A stretch of DNA of 64,000 nt from Zygaena filipendulae (Eukaryota; Arthropoda; Insecta; Lepidoptera; Zygaenidae), in NCBI GenBank assembly GCA_907165275.2, contig OU015652.1, positions 1,751,001-1,815,000 of the forward strand. Reading direction: 5' to 3'. Shown in pieces: positions 23,193 to 36,700 of the stretch. The position numbers were made by a program, and so were the translations under genes. Below the pieces are notes generated by a model. It did not search any database. It had not been told where the DNA came from and was given only the letters and a program-made list of their open reading frames with translations. Position 1 is the first letter of the stretch. The number at the start of each line of letters is the position of its first letter.

Positions 23193-23516
23193 GCCCATGT
23201 TGACTAAATTTTTTTTTAGTCCGTCTTGTAAATTAATTAAAAATATTGGACACGCATTTTTTCTTTTTTTACTTATTCAAAAAATAACGGCGATACATTG
23301 AGTTGAAATTTCGCGTGACGTCACTAACCGGACAGTTTGTATGGCAGCTTATAGCGGTTAGTGACGTCACGACCCCCCACCCTAAACTTTAATGCGCTTT
23401 ATCTCTGTATATTTTCATTTATTTGAGGAGTAAAATATACGTGTCCATGTGTGTTTTTTTATTTTCTAACTGAGGGACTAATTAGGATTTTGATTTTCAA
23501 AAGTAGTCAACATCCC
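23193..23516 (+). mobile_element. MITE of the ATGTTGACTA family, copy B
   Basis: CCATGTTGACTAAATTTTTT to TAGTCAACATCCC. Internal TTTCGCGTGACGTCACTAAC and GTTAGTGACGTCACGACC pair. Nested inside the 22833-24245 element. Confidence 0.8.
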
Positions 23517-23762
23517 TATTTTAAGTTTAAATGCATCTCACGTCTTTCACCGTTTCTAAACACGTTTAGCGATCTGTCAAAATTAAATGCGCTCTGATGG
23601 CTGTTCAACTCGCAGAATAATCGATAGAGTAACCCATTGCTATTGCTTCATTGTACAAAAAGTATATAAAGTATCCTAAAACCAATCAGAAACAACAAGA
23701 ACTTGCTTTATAAGATTGCAAAATTTCCACATGGACTGCACATATGAGAATAATTTCACCAG

Positions 23763-24002
23763 GTGGTAGGTAATAATGCAGAACTGTACAGAAATCGCAA
23801 GGGATATTTTTCAATAAATACACAATGTGTGGCTGCTGCTGACCTCTCATTCATTGATGATGTTGCTCGTTGGCATGGACCTGCACGGCTGCACATGACT
23901 CCAATATTTGGGACATTTGCGTTTTGTAGAGTGTTTTTGCAGGGAAAAATCAATGCCAAGTTGTTATTGAGACAGCGGGACATGCACAAACAGGGTTTAT
24001 GA
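23763..24002 (+). pseudogene. PIF/Harbinger transposase fragment (dead)
   Basis: About 79 open codons read VGNNAELYRNRKGYFSINTQ, CVAAADLSFIDDVARWHGPA. This matches the DDE_4 (HARBI1-like) core, where RNRKGYFS and the D-VARWPGSTHDS region are diagnostic. The stretch after VARW has lost the expected HDS pattern, and nothing upstream or downstream completes the roughly 350-400-residue enzyme. Confidence 0.8.
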
Positions 24003-24399
24003 TGATATCATTGCCTGAAGGTGTGATACTAGATAATAAAGATGATTTATTCCCAAATGTTTAGAATTATTTATTATTAAATTTATCTTAAAAAAATTGG
24101 GAATAAGTACTTTCTCTTTTTTTTTGACTGTACCTTTTAAGTACTTGTAAATTTGGGACGAAGCGAGACATCAATAGTGATATGGGACGAACCAAGAATT
24201 TTTTGGAATGTGGGACAAAACTTTGGGACGAACGAAGAATAAACCAATAATCATAAAAAAATGTTTCTGATTCCGAAATAAAAACCTACTTAGATAAGTT
24301 GGTTCTGCAAAACGATTAGGTACAGAAACTTGGATTTTCTCTTGTGGTGAATATAGTGTCACGACAGATCCGCTTGCGGTGACGTGTTAATTCACCAAT

Positions 24400-24540
24400 C
24401 AGAAGTACCAGAGCAACTCCGCGGCAAAGCAAGTAGATACTCCCCATAGTTCACTTATCACTAGGTACCTGTCCACCGCAGACCGCAGTATATTGTGTGA
24501 TTCCGTGTGGAGTAGCTGTTCCTATATCGTTTGACCGAAA
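24400..24540 (+). promoter_or_regulatory. Probable 5' UTR exon and promoter side of the second ACBP gene
   Basis: A good donor CCGAAA/GTAAGTG lies at 24540/24541, and the coding exon has an acceptor TGTTATAG at 24770, giving a 230-bp UTR intron. The sequence just upstream is GC-richer (CACCGCAGACCGCAGTATAT). The exact start site cannot be seen. Confidence 0.5.
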
Positions 24541-24790
24541 GTAAGTGATTCGGTTTTAATTACCATTATTCATATTATACAACATAAAATAAACATCACT
24601 TAGTTAAACAAATTTGTATAGAAATTAAGATGTAAATCCAAACTGTAAATTATAGTTAAAAAAAAATCCATGCCGGCTTGGCGATAAAGAAGTCAATGAC
24701 GCCAATAAAATTGCTCGTTAACTGTTTTCTGCTAAATCGCATAGTATACATTTGTTGTTTTGTGTTATAGGTTAGCTGAATTGTGACATC

Positions 24791-27700
24791 ATGTCTCTCC
24801 AAGAGGTAAGATTTAAAAATCACACCATACATAATCACACTTGCAATTAGTGCCAAAGTCCATTTCTAAGTAGTAGGTATATTTTTTGCTCGTTTTTTCA
24901 AGTTTTTTAACTGATTCCTAAACTATTTAATTTCCACTGTTTTTCTGTTTAATTTGTTTTTGCTAGGTAGTTCAAAAAATGTTAACGTTCTAAATAACTA
25001 GATAGGTGCCTACCTACATTAAATTAAACTAAATAGGTAATAAAAAAATATGACTTTGTGTTTCCCAGCAATTTTTTCTGAAACTACTTAAGTAACCTAT
25101 TTTAATAATTATTTTACTGAGGTTATCTGTATGCTCATAAAAAAGTTTTTGTAGGTACCTAGGTATGTTAAGAAGAGAATTACAGCAGTCAGATTTTTAA
25201 ATGTTTTTATGATATCAAGGTACAGATGCAATAAGTAACCTGTTGATGGTCCTAAATAAATAAATTAATAAATTCATTAGCCTGCATGCGGTGAGTAGTG
25301 AGTATATTTTATAGGTAAAGAATTTGTTTTTTTATTTTTTATTAGATAGTCTACTGATCATTTTTAATTTTGAATCTTTGTAAAAATACCATTAAATTAT
25401 ATAAGTAGGTCAATGACCTTTAAATAGGTAGGTACTTATAATTTTATTTTTATTTATTTATTTATTTATTTATTTGTTCTTACATGGTTGCTTAAAAACT
25501 AGTGGCAGGAGCTCCCAGTAGGCTTGCTATAATGTCATTGTAGTACCTACCTAGGTAGTAAGTAGAATATTGTAGGTATTGTGGAAACTTGCAGTGCTTT
25601 TCATAAACTCCAGATAGCTTCTTGTTAGATGCCTTATGGTTTTTATGTAGGCTAGGTCTTTAGCCGAAACTTACTAACTTAACTATTAAGTACTAAAAAA
25701 AATAAAAATAATGTAGACTAAAATATAAATATTAACATAGGTACCTACTATACTTTTTAGAATTTGTCAAAGTTTGATTTGTAATGTTATTCATAAATTA
25801 CCATAAATAAGTAGGTACCTAGGAAAACTATGTAGTATTAACTACAGGAAAAATTGCCACAGTGATGAAAAAATCACAACCATAATATACAGAAAATATT
25901 TTTCTACTTTAAAATGAGTGTAGCAAATTGTTTATATTTTGTATGCAGTGAAAGCACTTAAATGGATCATTGAGTCTCTTCAAATAATTGTTGTGAAAGT
26001 TGCTACCACAGTGCAAACAGTTAGTGCAACTACATATATATTTGAATGGTAATTTTTAATTCTATAAATTATTCGTTCCTTGTGCGGTCTAATGGTTTGT
26101 ATTTTGTTTTTTTAATAAGCACACATTCAATACCAATGGGCATGTTGACTAATTTTTATTTCTTTAGTCTGTCTTGTAGATTATTAAAAAATATTGGACA
26201 CGTATTTTTTCTTTTTTTACGTAATCAAAAAATAACGGCGATATATTGAGTAGAAATTTCGCGTGACGTTTCGGACAGTTTGTATGGCGGATTTATCGGT
26301 TAGTGACGTCACGACCCTCTCACCCTAAACTTTAATGCGCTTTATCTCTGTATATTTTAAATTATTTGAAAAAGCAAAAAATAGGTGTCTATTGTTTTTT
26401 TATTTTCTAACTGACGGACTAATTAGAATTTTGATTTTCAAAAGTAGTCCACATCCCCATTAAGGGGATCACACTGTGGGCTGGTCACTGGCGTGTGCTG
26501 CGGTCAATGGGTGAAGATTTTTTTCTCTCCACTTGTATTGCGATCTATAAGTTCGCGCCGCAGGCGTTGCTGAGGTACTTTTCGCGAAGTACCTACCTAC
26601 CTACCTACTTGTGATTTCATAATTATTATTTCAAAGAATATTAAACGAAATAAAAAAGGTAACGTTAGATTCATATTGACTATTGCTGATCCGTTGTACT
26701 AGAGAGAATTTTCAATTTAGGTAAAAAATAAACTATTTACTTACGTATTTTTTCGGCCAAAACGTGGGAAATTTTTAGATAAAAAGTAGGCATAGTTAAT
26801 CTGTCTGTGACGACGTTATGTTCATCTACAAAGTTATTTTCAGCGATTTGAGCGATGTAATCCCCTTCAGCACGCCTTCTGTACAAATAACCCGGGGTAA
26901 CTGAAAATTGATCATAATTCATAAAACACTCACGAACTTAAATATTAAAGTATCGAATCAATCAAACATATATAGAACTAATTAATATATAGGTATAATT
27001 ATAAAAAAAAAAAATAGAGAATTAATGAGATGAATGAAAGAATTCCTTTGTACGTACAAAGGAAGCTGTACAAATCAGGTACTGTAATTGTTCCACTCAC
27101 TTGCTCAAAACCCGTCTATGTAAAAGTGGACAGACTAGCCCATTTTTATTAATATGGATCTTTAGAGACTTTAGACACTAAACTCAATCTACAAAACATT
27201 CTCAAGATATTCTGCGTCTCGCTCGTTGCCCTAGAAAATAAAGAAGAAAAAGACTTGAACCCATATTATTATGAAGTTTCAGTAGCGTTCGTTAATACGA
27301 TCCTCAAGTTTAATATTTGCTTAAAAAAAGCAACATTGTAAATTGAACTTAATTTAAACCGCTATTCAGAAGTTACAAGAGTAAGGCCGTTTGTCCACCG
27401 CCGTGGTAATCTCATGTACCTATCGCTACTTCGGCGCCGTCATCTTCTCGTTGATGTGACGGTGACGGCGGCGGTGTACAAACGGCCTAAATGAGGTAAA
27501 ATATGGCGTTGCGCCGTCATCATTATAAAAACACTAGCTGTTGTCCTGCGGTTTCACCCGCCTGAGTTTCGGAATTCCCGCAGGAACTCCAAAATAGCCT
27601 AATTCACATTTTAAACCTTCCTTGAACTTCCACAAATATTTCAAGATCAAAATTATCCAAATCGGTCCAGCCATTCTCGAGTTTCAGCGAGACAAACGAA

Positions 27701-30700
27701 CTGTAATTCATTTTATATAATATACATGGAGATTGGAGAATAATGATTTTAAAGTAGGTATACCCGATTAAAACTACAGAGACAAACGTTTTTAACAACG
27801 CGGCTGCTGCCAATAATGCAATTTTCACGTGATCGCCAAGCCAATCAATCTATTTAAAACAAAAGATTTTTAAATTTGATATGGTCACTATAAAATGTTA
27901 TTATATTAGCTTATAACATGATAACTTTAGACAGAAGGACCCTTAAGTAGGCACTGAATAAATTAACCGACTTGGTATTACATTGATCTCACAACTTTTT
28001 ACTGTAGAAGAACTGAGTTGCGAGACTTGGACTTTTTTACAAGTTTGTTTTTGATGGGATCTCATTTCTTTTTGTAAATGGTCTTCCTCCTTTGAGCAAT
28101 TTAGTCTATTTTAATAACTTGAAAGATTTTGGTACAACTTTATAATATATATAAACACATGCCCCATTCTTGCTTTTTCATTCCGTTGACCATTGTACCT
28201 TTGAACATAATTATGTCTAGGTAACTATGTATCTACACTTTATATCTAGGTAGGTAACTAGCTACACTTATTATTATTATTTATTAATATCTGGGCAACC
28301 GAGCTTCGCTCGGCTTAAATAGCTGTTCCCCGCGGTTTAACCCACGTTAATTTCGGAGATCCCGCGGGTATTCTGAGATAAAAGTACTTACTACCCTATG
28401 ACCTTTCCTGTACCCTTGACAACGTGTAGTATGCAATAATTAATTCACCCGCGTTGATATCAGAGTTCGCGCGGGAATTCCAGAAATGAATCCTAGCTAG
28501 ATCGATTTATGGCCCCCGAAATCCCCTGTATACAAAATTTCATGAAAATCGTTGGAGCATTCAGATTAGGGTAATTTTATCTCGGAATTCCCGAAGGATC
28601 TCCGAAATTAACGCTGGTGAAATCTCATGAAATTTTGCATGCACGTTGTCAGGGGTAAAGAAAACCTAGGGATATAGGGTACTAACTACTTTGCATTTCT
28701 GAATTCCCGCGGGATCTCCGAAATTAACGCGGGTGAAACCGCAGGGAATAGCTAGTCTCATATATTTATATGGGATTACAAAGTTATTTGTGCAGTTGGT
28801 AGATATAACTGCATATATAACTTTGTAATTCCATACATTTATATGGGATTACAAAGTTATTTATGCAGTTGGTGTATCTAGAAAACTGGACCGAAATTGC
28901 AAAATATTTCAATTTTTCCTTGATTTATACTATAAACACTAATTGTATTCTAAATTTCAAACTTCTATGTCTGCTAGAAGTGCCTTAGAGTTTTGATGAT
29001 CGGTCAGTGAGTGAGTGAGTGAGTGACCTACAAAATTAAGAAACTTTGACTAGTTATAATTCTTAAACTACTGGTTCAAATCGAATGAAATTTAAATTAT
29101 ACCGTCTTTATACAATACCTGCTTGTTTACTAAAAATTCAGGCTTCTAGTTTTATCCACTACGAAGTTATAGGGGGTCGAAAATGGCCTGAATTGCTTCG
29201 AGAAAAGGATAGTACGGCCGTGCCGCTTTTGTTGCTCGACTTGGCGGGGGCACTGCCGTGCCCCCAGATATTTGATAATAATTAGGTATGTAGAACTTAA
29301 ACTTGATCTCCTAAACCTGATTTGTGATTTTTAAAGCGGATGGCGTTCGCCTCACCAATAATAACTATTTCTCTTCACCGCCACATTTCGTAGCCTTATT
29401 AAGTTAAAAACATGGATTAATAACGGGTAGGTATGCAAAATTTCACGATGATCGGTTGAAGCGTTAAGTTGTGAAAGCGTAACAAACAAATTCACTTTCG
29501 CATTTTTACAATAAGGATAAATAATTTTGCGGGTTTCAATGATGCGCCTGTGGCTATACTTTTATTATATTATGTATACTTATAATTATGTTAATAATTT
29601 AATCTGTAAGCAAATAACCGACCGTTTTTTGTGGAAGTTTTGATAGAAAAAAAAACCCCGCGCAGAATATTTTAAAATATTTTAATATTTTAATTTACAT
29701 AATGTTTACGAATCCAGTGCGCGAAGTTGTATAAAAGCTACTCAGAAGCATAAAAAAACAAAATATGTACGTAAACACAAAATACGCAAACTTATTTCAA
29801 GATTTACGTATCTACCTAACTACGTCGAAGTAGGTTCGATAGGTTTGAGGTGATTTTTGGGGCTTTTCCTTGAATCTATCAAACGACGAATTAACAACTT
29901 TAGTCGTTGTTAACGGTCAAATAGTTTGCGCCGAAACTTTTCCTTTATGATCATTCGAAGCAACTGCAAGAATCCAATTCACTATGAGCAAAACACGCCG
30001 CTTTATGCGCGAAAAAGAATGTTTTCTCCGTGTGCTCTATACGAAGTTTCACGTAAAAAACCCAAAACAAGGTGTCTTACTGCACACAAATTATCTACTT
30101 ATATTTAGTGCTGGATAGCAAGATAGAGCATAGTCTACGGCGTTTGGGATTGTGTTACAGCTCCTACTTACGCACTTTTTGAAAATGAAATGTTGTTGGT
30201 CGTTAGGGCACTGGCAATTTGCGGCATAAAGTCAACTTTTCAGTGTCGTACTATATGCTTCAAAAATAATAATAACTACTCTGTTATGACCGGTTTACAC
30301 TTCCATAAGTTTAGTAAGTTCAGCTTACCAACTTACTTAATCGATAAGTAGTAAGCATCCATAAGTAAGTTACTAATTAAGTAAGTAAGTTCAACAATAA
30401 GTACATTTCTTCACCCTACTTACTTGCCGGCCGCCGTCCACTCGGCGGCAAGTATAGCGAGAGACGAAGCAGGCGGGTGTACGCCATACTGTCCTGTCTA
30501 GAGATGGGTTTTGGTCCCGCGTTGATAGACGTCTATCGGGCATTTACTCAAAATGTCTGTACGCCATACTGTCCTGTCTAGAGATGGGTTTTAGACGTCT
30601 ATCGGGCATATACTCAAAATGTCCGTAAATGCCGGACCAAAACCCATCTCTAGTCCTGTCCAAACAATAGAAATGGTTTCTATCCTACGGCAAGTTGCTA

Positions 30701-33700
30701 CCTAATCACTTACTTGCCGGCCGGCGTCCACACGTGGTTTTTACTTACTTACTTACTTATGGAAGTATAAACCGGCCATTGGTCTCTGAAAATTTTCCAA
30801 AATTGCCCGTGTGTGAGCACCTTTACTAGGTAGTAACGAATCACAAAAAATGAGCAGTTTTTGTTTTTACAACTAATTAGACGAGTAGCAGACTTGCGTG
30901 TTTATAATAAGATGTTTGACGTTGGATAAAATAATAGTAGGTAAACTCATTGCAACGATGATTGTTTCCACAGAACATAAAAAGAAGGGCTATAAACAGT
31001 TTGTCATGACTACACAGCTAGTGTCGCATGAGATAATTTTCGCACACAAAGCTTTCAAAAACAATGATTATTCGTCACACTTAACATTCATTAACATGAT
31101 GTAGATATTCAATGTCATTTGGTTACGTTTTTACTTCTACTGTTTTCAATCTTGACTGTACATATAATATCGTAGAGAATATATTCGGGATGCCAACAAA
31201 GAAATTTAGTATAATATTCGATTCTGTGTGATTATTTCCAGCAATTCGACAAAGCCGTCGCCGATGTCAGGAAGTTGAAGTCAGTGCCCAGCGACGATGA
31301 CCTCCTGGAGCTGTACTCGCTTTTCAAACAAGCCACCGTGGGCGACGCCGACCCAGCCAGTAAGTTGCATTCTCACTCAATGAGCATCATGACGGGGTAT
31401 ACAAATCAATATTGTATTTAGTTTAAACAGTACACGTATTTTTTTGCGTTTTTAAGTTTTTGAAAATAAAAAACACCTAGATGAAACGCCTTAAAGTTTA
31501 GGAGTGGGTGCTCGTGACGCCACGTCATGACTAAGTATAAATTGTACCTAGGCGTGACGTCACCCGGAATTTCAACTCAATGTTTCGCCGTTATTTTTTG
31601 ATTACCTACGTAAAAAATGGAAAAATACGTGTCCAATATTTTTTATGAGAGGAATTAAAACTAAAATTTAGTCATCTAGTCCATTATCACTCCACACAAT
31701 CTAAAGCTAAACCGCTGCCCTGAATACATAATGCAGTCAGCAGATTTGATCTTTCCACCTTACCACCTGTTGACACTTCTCTCCGAAGAGACCTCGACCT
31801 TTGACGTCGGCGTCCATAAATATAATAGCAGTGGCGTGTTTTAAAATGTTTTTATTTAGCACCCATCGATGCATAAATTGCTATGGTATCGACTAACACG
31901 ATAACCAGTTCTTCGCACAGTTCTCTGCACGCACCTGCGTCATGTCTGTAGCTGCAATGCGTCATGTCACCTTTTGCACGGAAATGACTAAAGGAGTAGT
32001 TTGACTCTGATGTCTAGTGTTAGACTATTGATTGGATACTTTCGGTCGATCGTCAAACTTAAATTAGACAAAACCTAACTACTCTGATCGCATTTATTTA
32101 AATAACACTGGCTCACGTCTTGTTAAAAAAAAACTATAAGTAAAAAAAAACCTAACCTACGGACAGTAGGTAATTGCTTTTAAATGATTTATGTACATAC
32201 AAAACAAATATGTAAATGATGTACCTACCTCGATTTGAACGATTCTCATGATTTCACTGCAAGTAGCTAGGTTCTGTGCAAGATTTACCTAATTTTAAGT
32301 AAGCATCGGTATTTAACTTTGTAATAGATCTTGAAAATTAATATCTCGAGTTAGTATCCCATTATTTAGAACTAGCTGTTTCGCGGTTTCACCCGCGGTA
32401 ATTTCGGCGTTCCCGCGGGAATTCCGGAATAAAAAGTACCCTATGTCCTGTCCCTGACAACGTGAATGCCAAATTTCATCCAAATCCGTTCAGCCGTTTT
32501 TGCGTGATTGCGTAACAAACATCCACACTTTCACATTTATAATATTAGTAGGATAATGATTATAGCATAGTTAAAGAGAAGTGGACGTTAAGAAAATTAG
32601 TTTTTTAATAATAAACCAACTTCAAAACACAGATTTACTTGATCCTACACTAAGCCATAAGCTTGTATAGTAGAAACCAAGCAAACGTGGTATATACAAT
32701 AAACATACTACATATAATTACATATATACGATACTCTAGATATATAAACACGCTCAGACTGGAAACTGGAACCTTGTGTTCATCACACAAAGTCCACCCC
32801 CATCGGGAATAGAAACCGGAACCCCTCTTGATTAGCGGGCAGGCATGGTGACCTACTGTGCCAATAGGTGCGTCATAGTCCTAACGAACAGAGTGGACGT
32901 TCCGGGAATAGGAGCTAACGCACTTACAAGAGGTCAAATTCTAATAAATTTTATTCGAAGTTAGACTAGCCCTTGGGTATGTTGACTCTTTTTGACGTCA
33001 CACTCACATGTGTCTAGATTTTATCGTAAAATCATTGTTATTTGTTATCAATCTTACAAGGAAACGTAATCGTAATTAAGTGATTAATCAAATCCTATCT
33101 ATCACTATACTATCATTTTAATTACATCTTTATATTTTGGACTAAGCACGTGTTATATACCTAATTTGCAGTGATAACGAAATATCGAAATATCTTCTTG
33201 GTCGTTAAAAAATTATTAAACAAAAATATACTTGGATTCTTTCATTATTATGATTAATTATTATTGGTACTTTCTTACAATAGTCAAACTATTGTAGATA
33301 AAAAACCTACATAATACATATACAGCCGAATGCAGATCCTCCTCCTTTTTGGAAGTCGGTTAAAAATATCTCATAAGAAATTTCCGAAGATTATTAATTT
33401 AAATCGAAATCCATAGAGGAACATTGTAAAATAGGGTAAATATTAATTTATTAGAATAATCCTGTAGCATTTATACATAAACCTGATTTAAAAAGTTTAC
33501 TTATATCCTAAACATGACACTTTTGGAGGTTTGATTAAGGTTTTTTCGATTAAGTTGCATTACTAATGCTTATATATTAACTAACGGCCGCACTTAGAGT
33601 CGTTTTAATGATTACTTAATTTTAAGTAAAGATTTTTAAAACAAAACTGCCGCACTCAGAGACTTTCATTAAATTAATGTTAATTGGCATTTGACTAATT

Positions 33701-36700
33701 TTGTTAAATGCTAATTGATATTAATGAACGTCTCTTATTACGGCAATTTTGTTTTAAAAATCTTTACTTAAAATTAAGTAAGTAATGATTAAAACGACTC
33801 TTGAGTGCGGCCGTAAATACTTCGTTTGTAAATGTGCATGATCGCACTCACATCGCTTACTATAATCACGTCTATTCCTATACAAGGGTTGCCACCCCCA
33901 AATATAGAAAACCATGGTTACAAGGTGGAAATACCAGGATACTACGGCTTAAAAACAGGACGTATAAGAAGTATTAGAGCAGTAGTTAATTTATAGTACA
34001 TAATATGATATTTACGCAATGGAAACAGAGTAAATATCTTTTATAATAAATATTGTCTATGTCTAAATGGAACTGAAATAATAATTTAGCACTTAAAATT
34101 GTTTATATGAAATAATCTTCAGTTAAATTATACCGGGCGTTAATATTTCAGTTTTAATCCGAAAAATACCGATTTTGTGTATAGTTAATCATCTTTAGAC
34201 AACTACAACTTTTGAAGTATATTAATTTTGGTTGATTACTAGAAATTGTAGGTGTCAAAACGTGCATATTGTAATCACAAAACCGTCATGTTTTTGATTG
34301 CAACCGAAAAATTATAGAAACAAAAGTTAGATAATAGCCCCTCTGAACGCTTTAAAAACACAGCAGCAACACTACTACTTAAAAAGTCAGGACCCCACCC
34401 CAAAAATCCGGACATGCCCTGGGAAAACAGGACGGTTGGCAACTCTAGCCTATACCTTTTTTTTTTTTTTTTTTTTTTTTTTGACCCAGGGAAAATGCTT
34501 TATGCATACCACCGCCATGAGGCGGGCGGTGGTTATGTGGGACTCCGCCCTGAAAAGGGCGACCCGCCCTGAGAAGGGCGGGAATACTACCCACTAAAAA
34601 CCCTGGGGTGTTCCTCCTCGGCGCCTTGCGTCAGGGCCGCGGGATTCGCTCTCGCATGCTCCGCGGCCCCGACGGCGCTGGCCCGCTTTTAGGCGGGCCC
34701 CTCTGCTAAGGGACTTAGTCCCCGCAGGAACTAAGTCCCTCTCTCCCACTAACTGCTAAAAATAAGTAATTAAAGTGGCGCGCCGGAACACCTAACGCGC
34801 CACTTGTCCACCCGAGGTCCTTACTCCCTCGGACGGTAGAGTGCCTCGCTCTACCGCCCGGAGGACCTCACTATGGGGGTTGGAGGCCTACTACATCCTG
34901 CCTCCTACCCCTTCTTCTGGGGCGGCGGTTGGGAGGGGCGGACGCTGCCTGCTCCCTTTCCCGCTCCGCGGTCTCCTTCTGCGAGATGACGTCCTCGCAG
35001 AAGGAGAGAACCGCCGCCCATACGCTTTCGCTACCCACCATGGCTGAAGCTACGGTGGGCAGCGAAAGGTCGCTTCCTATTGCCGAGGTGAGGACACGGC
35101 GCTGCTCGGCCCAGGCCGAGCACTCTTCGAGAGTGTGCTGCGCCGTGTCCTCACCGCAGGTTCCACAATGGTGGCACGAGGCCGTCGGTTCCCTCCCGAG
35201 CTGACACAGGTACTTTCCGAAGCAACCATGCCCGGAAAGCACCTGCGTCACCCGGAAGGTGATGATGCCCAGCCGCCTGTCCGCCCATTCTCGCAGGACT
35301 GGACGGACAGCTTCGATAGTCCGCAGGCCGGCGGAAGGTGTTGCCAGCCTGCTCTCCCATTCTCGCATTAAGGACTGCCGAAGATGGGACCTCCGCAGTT
35401 CCACCGCCCTTGGCGGGGGGTATTCCCCTCTGGCTCGGCACTCCACTCGCCACTCGTACAGCGACGAGAGGAGGCCCGCCTCTAGATCCCAGGGGGGAGA
35501 CCCCGCCAAGACGCACGCCGCCTCGTAGAAGATGGTACGGTATCCCCTTATCAGTCTGACGGCTAGGACCCTCTGCGGTCTTCGCAGGAGGGTCTTGTTA
35601 TGAGCCGTCAAACTGTTGGCCCAAATCGGGGCCCCGTAAAGGGCCATCGACCGTACCACCCCCATATATAGGCGGCGGCAGTTAACGCTCGGTCCCCCAA
35701 GGTTGGGCAGCAGGGTGCTAAGAGCACCCGCAGCCCGGATGAGCTTGGGGGACAGGCGGCGGAAATGCTCGCGGAAGTCCCAGCGGCTATCGAGGACGAG
35801 TCCCAGATACTTTATGGAGGACCCGACCTCGATATGGACACCACCAACGACAATATGGGAACCAGCGGGTGGACGCATCCGAGGCCCATGAAAATAGATG
35901 GCCTCGGATTTCTCAAGCGCCACCCCGAGTCCCAATTGCCGTATTCTGCCGACGACCTGTGCCACCCCCAACGTGGCAAGACGGGCAGTCTCTCTGAAGT
36001 CTTTCTCCCGGGCCACCACCAGTGTGTCATCTGCATAGCAGATGACGTCAAGGCCCGGGGGAAGGGCGCCCCGCAGCACCCAGTCGTATCCGATGTTCCA
36101 CAGGAGGGGTCCTAATACCGACCCCTGTGGAACACCGCATCTCATCTCCCTCCGAAGGATGTTGTTGTCCCGCCCCAGGCACGTGACGTGCCTATCTTGG
36201 AGGTAGGACCCGACAATCCGCCTCAGGTAGGGAGGCACCCGGTGATACCGGAGAGCCTCCCTAATGCAGGACCAGGGCAGAGTATTGAAGGCGTTGGCGA
36301 TGTCAAGAGACACCGCCATCGCAACTCCGCCCTGGGATGTCGCCTGGTCCGAGAGGGCTCGGACGCGACTAATCGCGTCAATCGTTGATCGGCCCTCCCG
36401 GAAACCGTACTGGCTTTCGGCCAGGTCGGGTCCCACCTCTTGAAGGTGCCCGATGAGGCGGTGAGCGATAATTCGCTCAAAAAGCTTCGCCACCTCATCG
36501 AGCAACACTATGGGGCGGTACGCAGAGGGAGATTCTGCGGGGCGTCCCTCCTTCTTCAGTAAGACAAGACTGCCCATCTTCCACTGGCGGGGAAACCGTC
36601 CCGACTCGAGGCAGGCGCTAAAGAGCCTGCCCAGTCGGTCCCCCAGGGCGTTGGAGGCCAAGACCCATGCGCGGCCAGGTATCCCGTCCGGCCCCGGGGC

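Larger units (their letters stand above)
22833..24245. mobile_element. Decayed DNA transposon with ~110-bp inverted ends
   Basis: The left end (GATTTATTCTTCATTCGGCC, then AATTCCTGGTTCGTCCCAAA and CTCGCTTCGTCC) is the diverged reverse complement of the right end (24148-24245: GGGACGAAGCGAG, TGGGACGAACCAAGAATTTT, GGGACGAACGAAGAATAAAC). AATAATCA lies immediately outside both ends (22825-22832, 24246-24253), an apparent 8-bp duplication. It contains a Harbinger transposase relic and a nested MITE. Confidence 0.7.

Noticed and set aside
27604..27828. 74-codon frame with a signal-like start
   Set aside because: Most of it lies in a reverse Helitron-like element.
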